Below, one piece after another: positions 25,732 through 33,354 of a stretch of 33,501 nucleotides of DNA (positions are counted from its first letter, which is position 1; every line of letters starts with the position of its first letter). This DNA is from Chloroflexota bacterium (GTDB taxonomy: Bacteria > Chloroflexota > Anaerolineae > Aggregatilineales > J027). The stretch lies in assembly GCA_003697365.1 (NCBI GenBank), contig RFGP01000076.1:1-33501 (forward strand), given 5' to 3'. The notes below the pieces were generated by a model. That model did not search any database. It was not told where the DNA came from and was given only the letters and a program-made list of their open reading frames with translations. Position numbers and translations under genes: made by a program.

Positions 25732-26449
25732 AGATCGGGTCAGTGAGAAGGTCGAAGTGTCGCGGATAATCAAAAGGCACTTCGACCTCTTTAACGATAT
25801 GACCGGGGCGCGTACTCATCACCATCACCCGTTGCGATAAAAATATTGCTTCTCGAATATCGTGTGTAACCATTAAAACTGTGGCATGAGTGCGCCCCCA
25901 AATGAGCAGCAACTCACGCCATAATTGTTCACGAGTTAAAGCATCTAGAGCACCAAAAGGTTCATCCAAAAGTAATATATCTGGTTGAGTGATCAATCCA
26001 CGTGCAATATTGACACGCTGGATCATTCCTCCTGACAATTCTGTCGGAAAGGCATTTGCAAATTCAGATAACCCCATCAAGTCTAATAACTGATCGGCTT
26101 GCATAAACCTCTTTTTGCGGTCAACACCTGCAAGTTGTAATGGTAAAGCAACATTTTGTCGCACGGTTCGCCATGGCAACAAAGTATCACGTTGGAAGAC
26201 AAGACTAATACGCCGTTGTGGTTGCCTTAGCGGTTTACCGTTTAGCAATACTTGGCCACTTTTGGGGCGAATGAGACCGGCCATAATACGCAAAAGTGTT
26301 GTTTTGCCGCTTCCACTCGCGCCCACAAGACAAGTGAACGTTTTGGGTGATAGACATAGCGTTACCTCATGAAGCGCCTTCACAACTTGGCCATCTGTCG
26401 TTGTATATGTATGGCTAACGTTCTCAACCGCTAAGACAAACTGTGACAT
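25661..26449 (-). CDS. ABC transporter ATPase, probably for riboflavin or a precursor
   Basis: The 262-residue ATPase belongs to the SsuB/TauB/ThiZ group. It has Walker A GASGSGKTT (43-51), Q-loop Gln86, signature LSGGM (138-142, with Met replacing the usual Gln), Walker B ILLLDEPFGALD with D162-E163, and H-loop His196. Its ATG directly follows the stop of the binding-protein gene, so it is the last gene of the operon under the FMN riboswitch. Its final 71 bases overlap the end of the convergent surface-protein gene. The substrate is inferred from the riboswitch, not from the ATPase itself. Confidence 0.92.
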   Translation of the reverse strand: MSQFVLAVENVSHTYTTTDGQVVKALHEVTLCLSPKTFTCLVGASGSGKTTLLRIMAGLIRPKSGQVLLNGKPLRQPQRRISLVFQRDTLLPWRTVRQNVALPLQLAGVDRKKRFMQADQLLDLMGLSEFANAFPTELSGGMIQRVNIARGLITQPDILLLDEPFGALDALTREQLWRELLLIWGRTHATVLMVTHDIREAIFLSQRVMVMSTRPGHIVKEVEVPFDYPRHFDLLTDPIFIQKEAQVREAILADRLSSSRLG

Positions 26450-27469
26450 TTATTCCTCTTCTACAACTTCTTCTGGTAATTTCGGCAAAAATTCATATGT
26501 ATAAGCTGCTGAAAGATCGTCTAGAGGTTCGCGCAGAAGTTCGGTCTCAAGCAAAATTTGCTGGGTTGCCTCCCATGCTTCTTCGGATGTCCAGCCAAGC
26601 ACATCTGCACGCCATAACTCTACCGAGTTTAGCAAAACTTGATATTGTGTCTCGATTTGATCTTCAGGTAAATCAGCATAAGGAAGCGCTATCTCAAATG
26701 CTGCATCGGGGTCTTCAATAGTATCAGCAATGCCGCGCAGCAAAGCATCTACCATACCCGCAACGAGTTCAGGATTACTTTCTAGGGTCTCTTCGTTTGT
26801 CACAAGACCATTAGAAACTAGTGTGGCATACTCAGAAACGGGAATAACACGTACATCATAACATTGCGAAATCGTAAGTGGCTCATTAGCAATGTAAACA
26901 GTCGCAGCATCAACTTGTCGCTCGCACATCACTTCTGGAGCAGAAAACCCAATTGGTACTAATTGCAAATCGCGCTCTGTGAGTTCAGCACTGCCAAGTA
27001 AAGCCCTTAAACCAATATAGCTTGCCCCTTGAAAGCCGGGTAAGCTCACCATTTTTCCTTTGAGGTCTTCGGGTGTCTCAATATCTGAATCTGCTGGAAC
27101 CACTACTCCGACAGGGAAGTTTTGATACCATGCCATGACATACACTAATGGCTTTTCTGCACTGCGAGCTAGGATAACTTGTTCTCCGCTAATTATGCCA
27201 AATTGCAAATCATTAATGGCAAGACGATCAACGCCATTGGCTTCATCAAAGTTGTACTCAATCTCAACTTCTATCCCATTTTCCGCAAAATAACCCCGCT
27301 CAATAGCAACATAGATCGGGGCAAATTGGACACTGGGAATGTAGCTCAAAAATAAAGTAACTTTCGTCAGCTCATCATCTTGCGCTTGAACGTTATGTGC
27401 AGTTGGCATTGGGGCAATACCCAAAATAACAAGTATCACAAGTAGAAACAATCGAGCAAAATTTTTCAT
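26450..27469 (-). CDS. ribY: RibY-like substrate-binding protein (NMT1/THI5-like)
   Basis: The ~339-residue protein has a signal peptide (MKNFARLFLLVILVILG, then a polar cleavage region near AHNVQAQDDE) and an NMT1/THI5-like periplasmic binding fold, starting with VTLFLSYIPSVQFAPIYVA and ERGYFAENGIEVEI. Related proteins bind thiamine precursors, taurine or riboflavin. The FMN riboswitch upstream points to riboflavin or a flavin precursor, matching the RibXY systems described in Chloroflexota. I start at the ATG 27469; a TTG six codons upstream (27487) is the alternative, and neither has an ideal ribosome-binding site. It may be lipid-free and tethered only by the permease. Confidence 0.85.
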   Translation of the reverse strand: MKNFARLFLLVILVILGIAPMPTAHNVQAQDDELTKVTLFLSYIPSVQFAPIYVAIERGYFAENGIEVEIEYNFDEANGVDRLAINDLQFGIISGEQVILARSAEKPLVYVMAWYQNFPVGVVVPADSDIETPEDLKGKMVSLPGFQGASYIGLRALLGSAELTERDLQLVPIGFSAPEVMCERQVDAATVYIANEPLTISQCYDVRVIPVSEYATLVSNGLVTNEETLESNPELVAGMVDALLRGIADTIEDPDAAFEIALPYADLPEDQIETQYQVLLNSVELWRADVLGWTSEEAWEATQQILLETELLREPLDDLSAAYTYEFLPKLPEEVVEEE

Positions 27470-27517
27470 AGCCTTTACATACTCCAAAAGTTGTTAAGTG
27501 ATTAAAGGGTAAACTAT

Positions 27518-28360
27518 CTAGCTTCCTGCACGTTTCCAACGTAGCAAGAAGAGCTCAATAACAGCAACAATGATATAAAGTGTCAATGAAATTGCCGTTA
27601 GTATAATTACACCAAGAAAAACTGATGCAGGGTCTGATATACTACGTCCGACCACAATTAGATAACCAAGCCCTTCGCGCGAGCTAATAAACTCTCCAAC
27701 AGCCGCACCAATAACTGAAAGAGTGACAGCAATTTTGAACCCGCCTAATATTTCTGGCATTGCTGAAGGCAATTCTAAATGCCAAAAAACTTGCAACGGA
27801 TTCGCAACATTTGCACGCATCATCTCGCGAAGTTGTGGAGATACGTTACGAATACCAACAATAGTGGAAACCATAAGTGGAAACCAAGTGATCAACGCAG
27901 CGATAACAATTTTACTTTTAATATCTGGCCCCACCCAGATGATAATAATTGGTGCAATGGCCACGACTGGTATCGCTTGTAAAAAGATGAGATATGGTAT
28001 CAGGATATAATTCAAAATCCGAATACGTGCAATAACATAGCCCAAAACAAGCGCAATTACTGATGCAATCAATAAGCCAGATAGTGATTCGCGTAGCGTG
28101 ACTTTGAGATGAAGCAACAGTGACCCATCAGCATACATTTCTTGAAAACGAAGCCAAACAGTGTCTGGATGGGGAAGAATAAACTTAGGATAACGCCCTG
28201 ATTCTGCTGTATGCAACCAGTAACGATAAATGCCATAGGTAATCATTGGCGCAATGAAGAGTCGCCAATCCAAAATGCGCCAAATGATCTGCCACCCAAA
28301 GCGCCAAGTAGAAGATAATTTTGTGTTAATTCGCTTGAATTGTATTTCTAGACTTGTCAC
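27518..28360 (-). CDS. ribX: RibX-like ABC transporter permease
   Basis: The 280-residue permease has about six membrane helices and the SsuC/ThiX-type EAA loop in the region LPSAMPEILGGFKIAVTLSVIGAAVGEF. It should form the channel with the ATPase and binding protein encoded downstream. The start is GTG at 28360; the codon before it is TGA, so translation cannot begin further upstream. Its ribosome-binding site AGGGCAGG is covered by a predicted hairpin, which fits control by the riboswitch. Flavin specificity is inferred from the regulatory element and operon. Confidence 0.88.
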   Translation of the reverse strand: MTSLEIQFKRINTKLSSTWRFGWQIIWRILDWRLFIAPMITYGIYRYWLHTAESGRYPKFILPHPDTVWLRFQEMYADGSLLLHLKVTLRESLSGLLIASVIALVLGYVIARIRILNYILIPYLIFLQAIPVVAIAPIIIIWVGPDIKSKIVIAALITWFPLMVSTIVGIRNVSPQLREMMRANVANPLQVFWHLELPSAMPEILGGFKIAVTLSVIGAAVGEFISSREGLGYLIVVGRSISDPASVFLGVIILTAISLTLYIIVAVIELFLLRWKRAGS

Positions 28361-28361
28361 T

Positions 28362-28408
28362 CACCAGCCTGCCCTTCTGAGGGATAAGCGACAACGGGGC
28401 AGATGGTG
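28362..28408 (-). promoter_or_regulatory. Hairpin sequestering the ribX ribosome-binding site
   Basis: On the minus strand CACCA-T-CTGCCC (28408-28397) pairs with GGGCAG-GC-TGGTG (28374-28362), masking the AGGGCAGG ribosome-binding site and reaching to within one base of the GTG start. It lies about 115 bases after the aptamer. This suggests translational control of the operon by the FMN riboswitch. The anti-sequester pairing was not identified. Confidence 0.5.
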
Positions 28409-28522
28409 GCCAATAACACTCTACCGATACAAACCGTCAAGAGTTTTAGTCTACATAAACTAAAACCACACAAGAGGCCTGTCGGCTTATGCTTTAAAGA
28501 GGTTATGACACTGCAAACAGTA

Positions 28523-28664
28523 CTTCTCCCATCCGGACTTTCACCGTCGGCTTCGGCTTTTTACCGAATCCACCGCTACATTTTTCATCATGTAGACGGG
28601 TCACGGGCTAAGGATGTCACCATCCATCACCGTCGGTCTGGAATTTCACCATGCCCCGAAGTCT
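28523..28664 (-). ncRNA. FMN riboswitch (RFN element)
   Basis: Read on the minus strand, the element begins CTTCGGGGCATGGTGAAATT, continues through CCAGACCGACGGTGATGG, AGCCCGTGA, GATTCGGT and AGCCGAAGCCGACGGT, and ends AGTCCGGATGGGAGAAG. These are the conserved blocks of the RFN aptamer in the right order, with P1 closed by ACTTC and GAAGT. It binds FMN and switches off riboflavin synthesis or uptake genes. A short P3-like helix carries an extra variable stem (CTACATGATGAAAAATGTAG). It lies in the leader of the ribX-ribY-ATPase operon, so that operon should be repressed when FMN is plentiful. Confidence 0.97.
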
Positions 28665-28694
28665 GTTATCAGCTTTTTTCAAATATCTGTTTAC

Positions 28695-28723
28695 ATTATA
28701 CATTTTCATCAATCCCCTGTCAA
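28695..28723 (-). promoter_or_regulatory. Consensus sigma-70 promoter for the riboswitch operon
   Basis: On the minus strand TTGACA (28723-28718) and TATAAT (28700-28695) both match consensus exactly, with a 17-base spacer. Transcription should start near 28688, about 24 bases before the aptamer. This is the best promoter in the window. Confidence 0.88.
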
Positions 28724-28760
28724 AAGATATTAAGGTTTCGCTAACTCACAGATTGTGCTG

Positions 28761-28766
28761 TATAAT
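28761..28766 (+). promoter_or_regulatory. -10 box for the rightward signalling operon
   Basis: A perfect TATAAT lies about 50 bases before the ATG at 28818. The -35 region (around 28738) is poor (TTCGCT at 18 bases). The promoter diverges from that of the riboswitch operon. Confidence 0.4.
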
Positions 28767-28817
28767 GAGAAGCGTCTGAAAAACAGGGTAAATTGAATTT
28801 TTAGGTGAAATATCACT

Positions 28818-29945
28818 ATGAGTGGCATTCCTCGTATTCTAGTGGTCGATGCAAATAATCATCTTGGGCATGTTGTACGTGCTTCTATGTTTTTGCTTGA
28901 TCGTCAATATGTGTTAGTAGAAATTCCTACCGCCAAAGAGGCCTTATCCGAAGTCATAGATACAGCGATTAATCTTGCTGTTGTCACCTATGATCTGGAC
29001 GGTAGTATGAATGGTTTAGAGTGGGCTACTCGTGCCATTCGTCAGCGCGCAGGTGCACGAATTATCGTAGTTGCCGATGATCATGATCCAAAACCCGATG
29101 CCATGTTGCTAGAAAGCCAAAACTTCCAATATATCCCCTATTCTTCTGGGGAACAATTTTTGCGTGCCCTCCGCATTGGATTAGATGGCCCAGAAGTGGT
29201 TGCTGCTGAAGAAGCCTCGAAAGAATCTGCTGCTGCCCCGCTAGATTTAGGGCCTGTACCTAAGATTAATATTGATCGCTCACGTGCTATCTTACTAGGT
29301 GCTATTCGTGAAATCGGAGCTCTCGGTATAGGTGTGTTAGGGGGATTAATCGCAGATCGTGCAGGACGTATCATCGTCGACGAAGGGGCAACAAGTCAAA
29401 TAGACAAAGAACAAGTAACCCCCTTGCTGGGTCCCTCATTTGCACAAGCGATTCGTATGTCGCCGCACTTAGGCGGCAACAGCTGGCTTATGAAGTTCTA
29501 TGAAGGGGATGACTACCAGTTATTTGCGCTCTCAGCAGGCTATCATTATTTTATGATGTTGCTAGTGACACCTAGTCGCGGTGCATTAGGTGCAGTCATG
29601 CGTTATGGCCGCCAAGCTGCTCGTGATTTGTCAGAATTACTTGGCAATGAAGCATGGGAATATAAAGAAGCGCAAGCCACAGCAACCCAAACGATGATTG
29701 CAGCCCCCATAGCCGAGCCAGAGCCAGAACCTATTCCTACGCCCGAAGAAATTACATCTAAACTAATGGCCCCAACCTTAGAACCCGTTGGCGATCTTGA
29801 CATCGATGCATTATTTGCCACTGCTGAACAAGTTGAAGATTTTGACTTATTTGATGCAGAAGATAGCTCAGGAATAAGCGATCTTCTAGATGATGGCACT
29901 ATCAGTTTTGAAGAAGCGCGTAATATGGGGTTATTAGGCGACTAA
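28818..29945 (+). CDS. Pseudo-receiver fused to a roadblock/LC7-like domain
   Basis: The 375-residue protein starts with a receiver-like domain (residues 5-123): RILVVDANN holds one acidic residue, Asp59 sits at the phospho-acceptor place (AVVTYDLDG), but the conserved Lys is absent (YIPYSS near 105-110), so it is probably not a normal response regulator. Residues ~150-276 resemble a roadblock/LC7 (MglB-like) domain, with DRSRAILLGAIREIG, VLGGLIADRAGRII and YHYFMMLLVTPSRGALG. A Pro/Glu-rich linker and an acidic tail follow, ending FEEARNMGLLGD. Roadblock proteins often regulate small GTPases; no GTPase gene is in view. AGGTGA precedes the ATG. It is 43 bases before the membrane kinase, so co-expression is likely. 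Confidence 0.75.
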   Translation: MSGIPRILVVDANNHLGHVVRASMFLLDRQYVLVEIPTAKEALSEVIDTAINLAVVTYDLDGSMNGLEWATRAIRQRAGARIIVVADDHDPKPDAMLLESQNFQYIPYSSGEQFLRALRIGLDGPEVVAAEEASKESAAAPLDLGPVPKINIDRSRAILLGAIREIGALGIGVLGGLIADRAGRIIVDEGATSQIDKEQVTPLLGPSFAQAIRMSPHLGGNSWLMKFYEGDDYQLFALSAGYHYFMMLLVTPSRGALGAVMRYGRQAARDLSELLGNEAWEYKEAQATATQTMIAAPIAEPEPEPIPTPEEITSKLMAPTLEPVGDLDIDALFATAEQVEDFDLFDAEDSSGISDLLDDGTISFEEARNMGLLGD

Positions 29946-29988
29946 AATTAGTCTAGATTGAGCATAAAACACGCCGAGGTCAAATGGC

Positions 29989-31479
29989 ATGTCAGATCAT
30001 CATGATGATCCGATGATTGGTAAAGTAATCGGAAAAGGTTATCGCATAGAACGCCTTATTGGAAAAGGCGGAATGTCTTATGTCTATAAGGCCATAGATA
30101 CAAATGACGATCGAGAAGTTGCGGTAAAAGTAATTACTTTGCATCGTGATCGCGCAAAAGAACTTGAAAAGCGTTTTTATCGTGAAACTCGTATCATGCA
30201 AACGCTGCAGGGTCACGAAAATATCATTAGTATCTATGAATCAGGAGAGATAGATCGCGAGACCTATTACCTAGCAATGGAGCTTATTCGTGGCGAAACC
30301 CTCACCCAACGGATTAAGCGCTATAAAAATACCAACAGTTATATGCCGTTTGAAGAGATCATTCATGTGATGCGCCAAGTTGGTGCCGCACTTGATTATA
30401 TGCACGGCAAGAAAATTATTCATCGTGATCTCAAACCTTCTAACATCATGATTGAAAAAGGTACTGAGCGCGCCGTACTTATGGATTTCGGTTTAGTGAT
30501 GGAAGACTCCGAAAACAATAGCACAATGGGCACGGCTTTTGGTACCCCGCGCTACATCGCTCCAGAACAAGCTATCTCTTCACAACAAGCTGGGCCCCAA
30601 AGCGATCAATATTCGTTGGGCGTTATCATTTATGAATGCCTAACAAACCAAACCCCATTTGATGAAGAATCAGCTATGAGCATGGCATTAAGCCATATTA
30701 CCAATGAACCACCTGATTTACGCGACTTTCGCCCAGATTTACCAGAACCCGTTGTAAAGGTAGTGCTTAAAACACTTGAAAAATCCCCCAGTGATCGTTA
30801 CCCCAATATAAAGGCATTTATTGATGCCCTAGAAGCGAGTATGTTTGGCTGGGTCTCAGAGACTGTGGTTGTGTCTGGTGATGCGGAAGAAGATACACAA
30901 CGCCCTGAGCCTGCACAAGAATTGCCGGAAGACTGGCACGCTACCCCTTCTCAAGAAAGTCTTTTGACTGGAGAGCATCCAAAACTAACATCTTCTACTT
31001 CAACACGTAAAATGCCTCTCTATGTAGGTATAGGAGCAGTAGTGCTAATTCTAGGTATTGCGTTGTTTGCTATACTGGGAAGCAACAGCAACAGTCGTGC
31101 TGATAATGGAGCAGAGTTACACTTTTTCTACAATAATACCAATTTGACCATTTACAACGCCTCTGGGGGGCGGGTTGATCTAACCAACTACCAATTAACT
31201 ACCCTTGATGACGCTCATACTCTTGACATGAGTAAATTTGCTAATCCTATTATTGAAGATGGGGAATGTGTAGTTGTCTCTTTAGAAATGAACACTCCAC
31301 CATTAATAACAAACTGTGCCCGCACCTTTAACGAACGGCATACCCGAAAAGTCATTGAAAGTTATTATTGGGTGTGGGATAGTAGCATCAACACAAGTGG
31401 GCGGTTTTCAGTGGTGTATCGTGGACGCAAAGTTAAAAGTTGCAATATTACCGACGGAGAATGTCGGGCTGGGGGATAG
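29989..31479 (+). CDS. Membrane Ser/Thr protein kinase (Hanks type)
   Basis: The 496-residue protein has a complete kinase domain (residues 18-285): GKGGMSYV loop (25-32), Lys47 in VAVK, HRDLKPSN (145-152, Asp147), Asp166 in DFG and APEQ (191-194). A Pro/Ser/Thr-rich juxtamembrane segment (~295-340) and one membrane helix (343-364) follow. The C-terminal ~125 residues lie outside and resemble a small beta domain of the lamin-tail kind (LHFFYNNTNLTIYNASGG, DLTNYQLTT), with four cysteines. PASTA repeats are absent. It should sense something outside through that domain. The downstream GNAT gene begins one base after its stop. Confidence 0.93.
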   Translation: MSDHHDDPMIGKVIGKGYRIERLIGKGGMSYVYKAIDTNDDREVAVKVITLHRDRAKELEKRFYRETRIMQTLQGHENIISIYESGEIDRETYYLAMELIRGETLTQRIKRYKNTNSYMPFEEIIHVMRQVGAALDYMHGKKIIHRDLKPSNIMIEKGTERAVLMDFGLVMEDSENNSTMGTAFGTPRYIAPEQAISSQQAGPQSDQYSLGVIIYECLTNQTPFDEESAMSMALSHITNEPPDLRDFRPDLPEPVVKVVLKTLEKSPSDRYPNIKAFIDALEASMFGWVSETVVVSGDAEEDTQRPEPAQELPEDWHATPSQESLLTGEHPKLTSSTSTRKMPLYVGIGAVVLILGIALFAILGSNSNSRADNGAELHFFYNNTNLTIYNASGGRVDLTNYQLTTLDDAHTLDMSKFANPIIEDGECVVVSLEMNTPPLITNCARTFNERHTRKVIESYYWVWDSSINTSGRFSVVYRGRKVKSCNITDGECRAGG

Positions 31480-31480
31480 A

Positions 31481-32347
31481 ATGGCACCATTACTACCCCA
31501 ACCTCATATTATGCCCTATACTCCCGAACATCGTAGCGCCATTGAATTCTTGATGCATCACATGCATCGGGTACATTATCATTTAGATTGGTATGCGATG
31601 GAGGAATGGTTTTCTCAGACACACCCTCCTTCTGTTGTTGCTTATCGTGATGGAGAAATGATAGGCGCGTTATTGTTTACACCACCCCATGCTCACATTA
31701 CATGGCTACGCATGGTGGCATTACACAATCAAGCCACAAGTGCTGATTTTAATAGCTTAATGCAAGCGGCAATTGAAATCGCCACACAACATGACATTGA
31801 AGAAATTCTGTCTTTAGAAATGGATTCGTGGTTAGGAAACTTATTGCTTGCCAATCGTTATATACTTATTGATAAAATCATCCACTATAAACGCCCTGCA
31901 GGTCTTCCTATCCCTGAATGTTCTAGTCAATATCGCATTATCCATTTATTTTATTCTGAGCCTATTGATGTACTTGAAGCTAGGCTAGTTGATCACGCAG
32001 CCTTTGAGCCGCGCTGGCAAATGCAAGATGATGATTTTTATGCAATAGGTGAAGCATCCGATCTGTTTATAGCTGTTTTTTTTGAACAACAAATCATCGG
32101 CTATCTAATTGCTTCTTTATATGACGAGGACATGGTACATCTTTCCCGTATCGCTACTGATCCAAACTTTCAACATCGAGGTGTTGGCATGGCAATGATG
32201 CACCACTTGTTCTCAGCTTATCCGCAAAAAGCTGTGACAGTGAATACGCAACAAACTAATATTCGCTCACAACGATTTTACGAAAAGCTACAATTTCAGA
32301 AACTGCCTTATTATCACCCAGTTTGGCTTAGAAAGATTAATACATGA
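31481..32347 (+). CDS. GNAT acetyltransferase, probably tandem domains
   Basis: The 288-residue product has a C-terminal GNAT domain (~155-280) with VHLSRIATDPNFQHRGVG (219-236, acetyl-CoA loop QHRGVG) and NTQQTNIRSQRFYEKLQF. The first ~145 residues have a similar alpha/beta pattern (AYRDGEMIGALLFTPP, WLRMVAL) without the glycine loop, so it may be a tandem GNAT with one dead half. The start at 31481, preceded by GGGGGA, is preferred to an ATG at 31316 that would overlap the kinase by 164 bases. It overlaps the next gene by four bases. Confidence 0.82.
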   Translation: MAPLLPQPHIMPYTPEHRSAIEFLMHHMHRVHYHLDWYAMEEWFSQTHPPSVVAYRDGEMIGALLFTPPHAHITWLRMVALHNQATSADFNSLMQAAIEIATQHDIEEILSLEMDSWLGNLLLANRYILIDKIIHYKRPAGLPIPECSSQYRIIHLFYSEPIDVLEARLVDHAAFEPRWQMQDDDFYAIGEASDLFIAVFFEQQIIGYLIASLYDEDMVHLSRIATDPNFQHRGVGMAMMHHLFSAYPQKAVTVNTQQTNIRSQRFYEKLQFQKLPYYHPVWLRKINT

Positions 32348-33354
32348 CAGTTGTTTACCACGAGTCTGATGCAAATATCCAATTTTTACGAGAACATCGG
32401 ATCGCTATTTTAGGTTATGGAAATCTTGGCCGCTCTTTTGCGTTAAATTTACGAGATAGTGGATTAAAACTTGTTGTTGGTAACCAAGCAGATCGGTATG
32501 CATCATTAGCAGCAAGTGATGGCTTTCAAGTACTAAGCATTGAACAAGCTTCCAAAGAAGCAAATCTTATTTTCATGCTCTTGCCTGATGAAGTTATGCC
32601 ACACATTTACTTAGAGAATGTTGCTCCTCATTTGCGTACAAATGATATGCTGATTTTTGCTTCTAGTTATAGTGTTGCCTATGGGTTTATTGAGCCGCCA
32701 TCTTATGTTGATGCAGGCTTAATTGCCCCTCGACATTTAGGGGTAGCGGTACGCGATGGATTCGTGAGCGGACTGGGGTATCCTTGTTATGTGGCAGTGG
32801 CACAAGATTACACAGGGCAAGCGTGGAATCGTTTATTAGCTGCGGCCCTTGCTGTTGGCGCATTAAGGCAAGGGGCTATTGAAGTTTCCTTTAATCAAGA
32901 AGTTGAGCTTGATCTTTTTATGCAGCAGGCTGTTTTACCCGCGATTCATCATACTTTACTGGCTGCTGCTGAAGTATTAATTAATGAAGGATATTCGCCG
33001 GAAGTGGCTCTGACAGAGCTTTATCTTTCTGGAGAATTAGGGGCAATTTTAGCAAGAGCAGCAATTGCAGGATGGTCGCGCGCTTTACGCCGCATGTCAC
33101 CAACGGCTCAATACGGTATTTTGTCACGCACGCTTGATTTTCAAGAAATGAAAATGCGCCGTCAAATGGAAACCATACTTGATGACATTCGCAACGGAGA
33201 TTTTGCTCAAGAATGGAGCAGTGAATTCCGAGATGGCTATCCCCGTATGCAACAAATGCGCCGCCGCTTTGAGAGCTCCCCTATGTGGCGTTACGAAAAA
33301 GAAGTTCTTGAAATTTTGCGCGGACTTGAAATTTCTGCAGATGATGATTTCTAA
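32344..33354 (+). CDS. Ketol-acid reductoisomerase-like protein with altered active site
   Basis: The 336-residue product follows class I IlvC end to end: Rossmann loop GYGNLGRS (24-31), NLRDSGLKLVVG, EANLIFMLLPDEV, then the knotted helical domain. Canonical IlvC makes branched-chain amino acid precursors with NADPH and two Mg ions. Here the catalytic His of the AHGFN motif is Ser (near S107), the APKGPGH lysine is Arg (R130), and of four metal ligands two look kept (D190 in ELDLF, E231) and two changed (Q194, Y227). The phosphate-binding loop after the Rossmann glycine also differs. It is therefore unlikely to be a standard reductoisomerase. Its ATG overlaps the GNAT stop by four bases. It may be a repurposed oxidoreductase or a binding protein. 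Confidence 0.85.
   Translation: MTVVYHESDANIQFLREHRIAILGYGNLGRSFALNLRDSGLKLVVGNQADRYASLAASDGFQVLSIEQASKEANLIFMLLPDEVMPHIYLENVAPHLRTNDMLIFASSYSVAYGFIEPPSYVDAGLIAPRHLGVAVRDGFVSGLGYPCYVAVAQDYTGQAWNRLLAAALAVGALRQGAIEVSFNQEVELDLFMQQAVLPAIHHTLLAAAEVLINEGYSPEVALTELYLSGELGAILARAAIAGWSRALRRMSPTAQYGILSRTLDFQEMKMRRQMETILDDIRNGDFAQEWSSEFRDGYPRMQQMRRRFESSPMWRYEKEVLEILRGLEISADDDF

Noticed and set aside
28523-28664. TPP riboswitch, suggested by the ThiXYZ-like transporter
   Set aside because: The conserved blocks are those of the RFN/FMN element and the TPP core (CTGAGA, ACCTGA) is absent.
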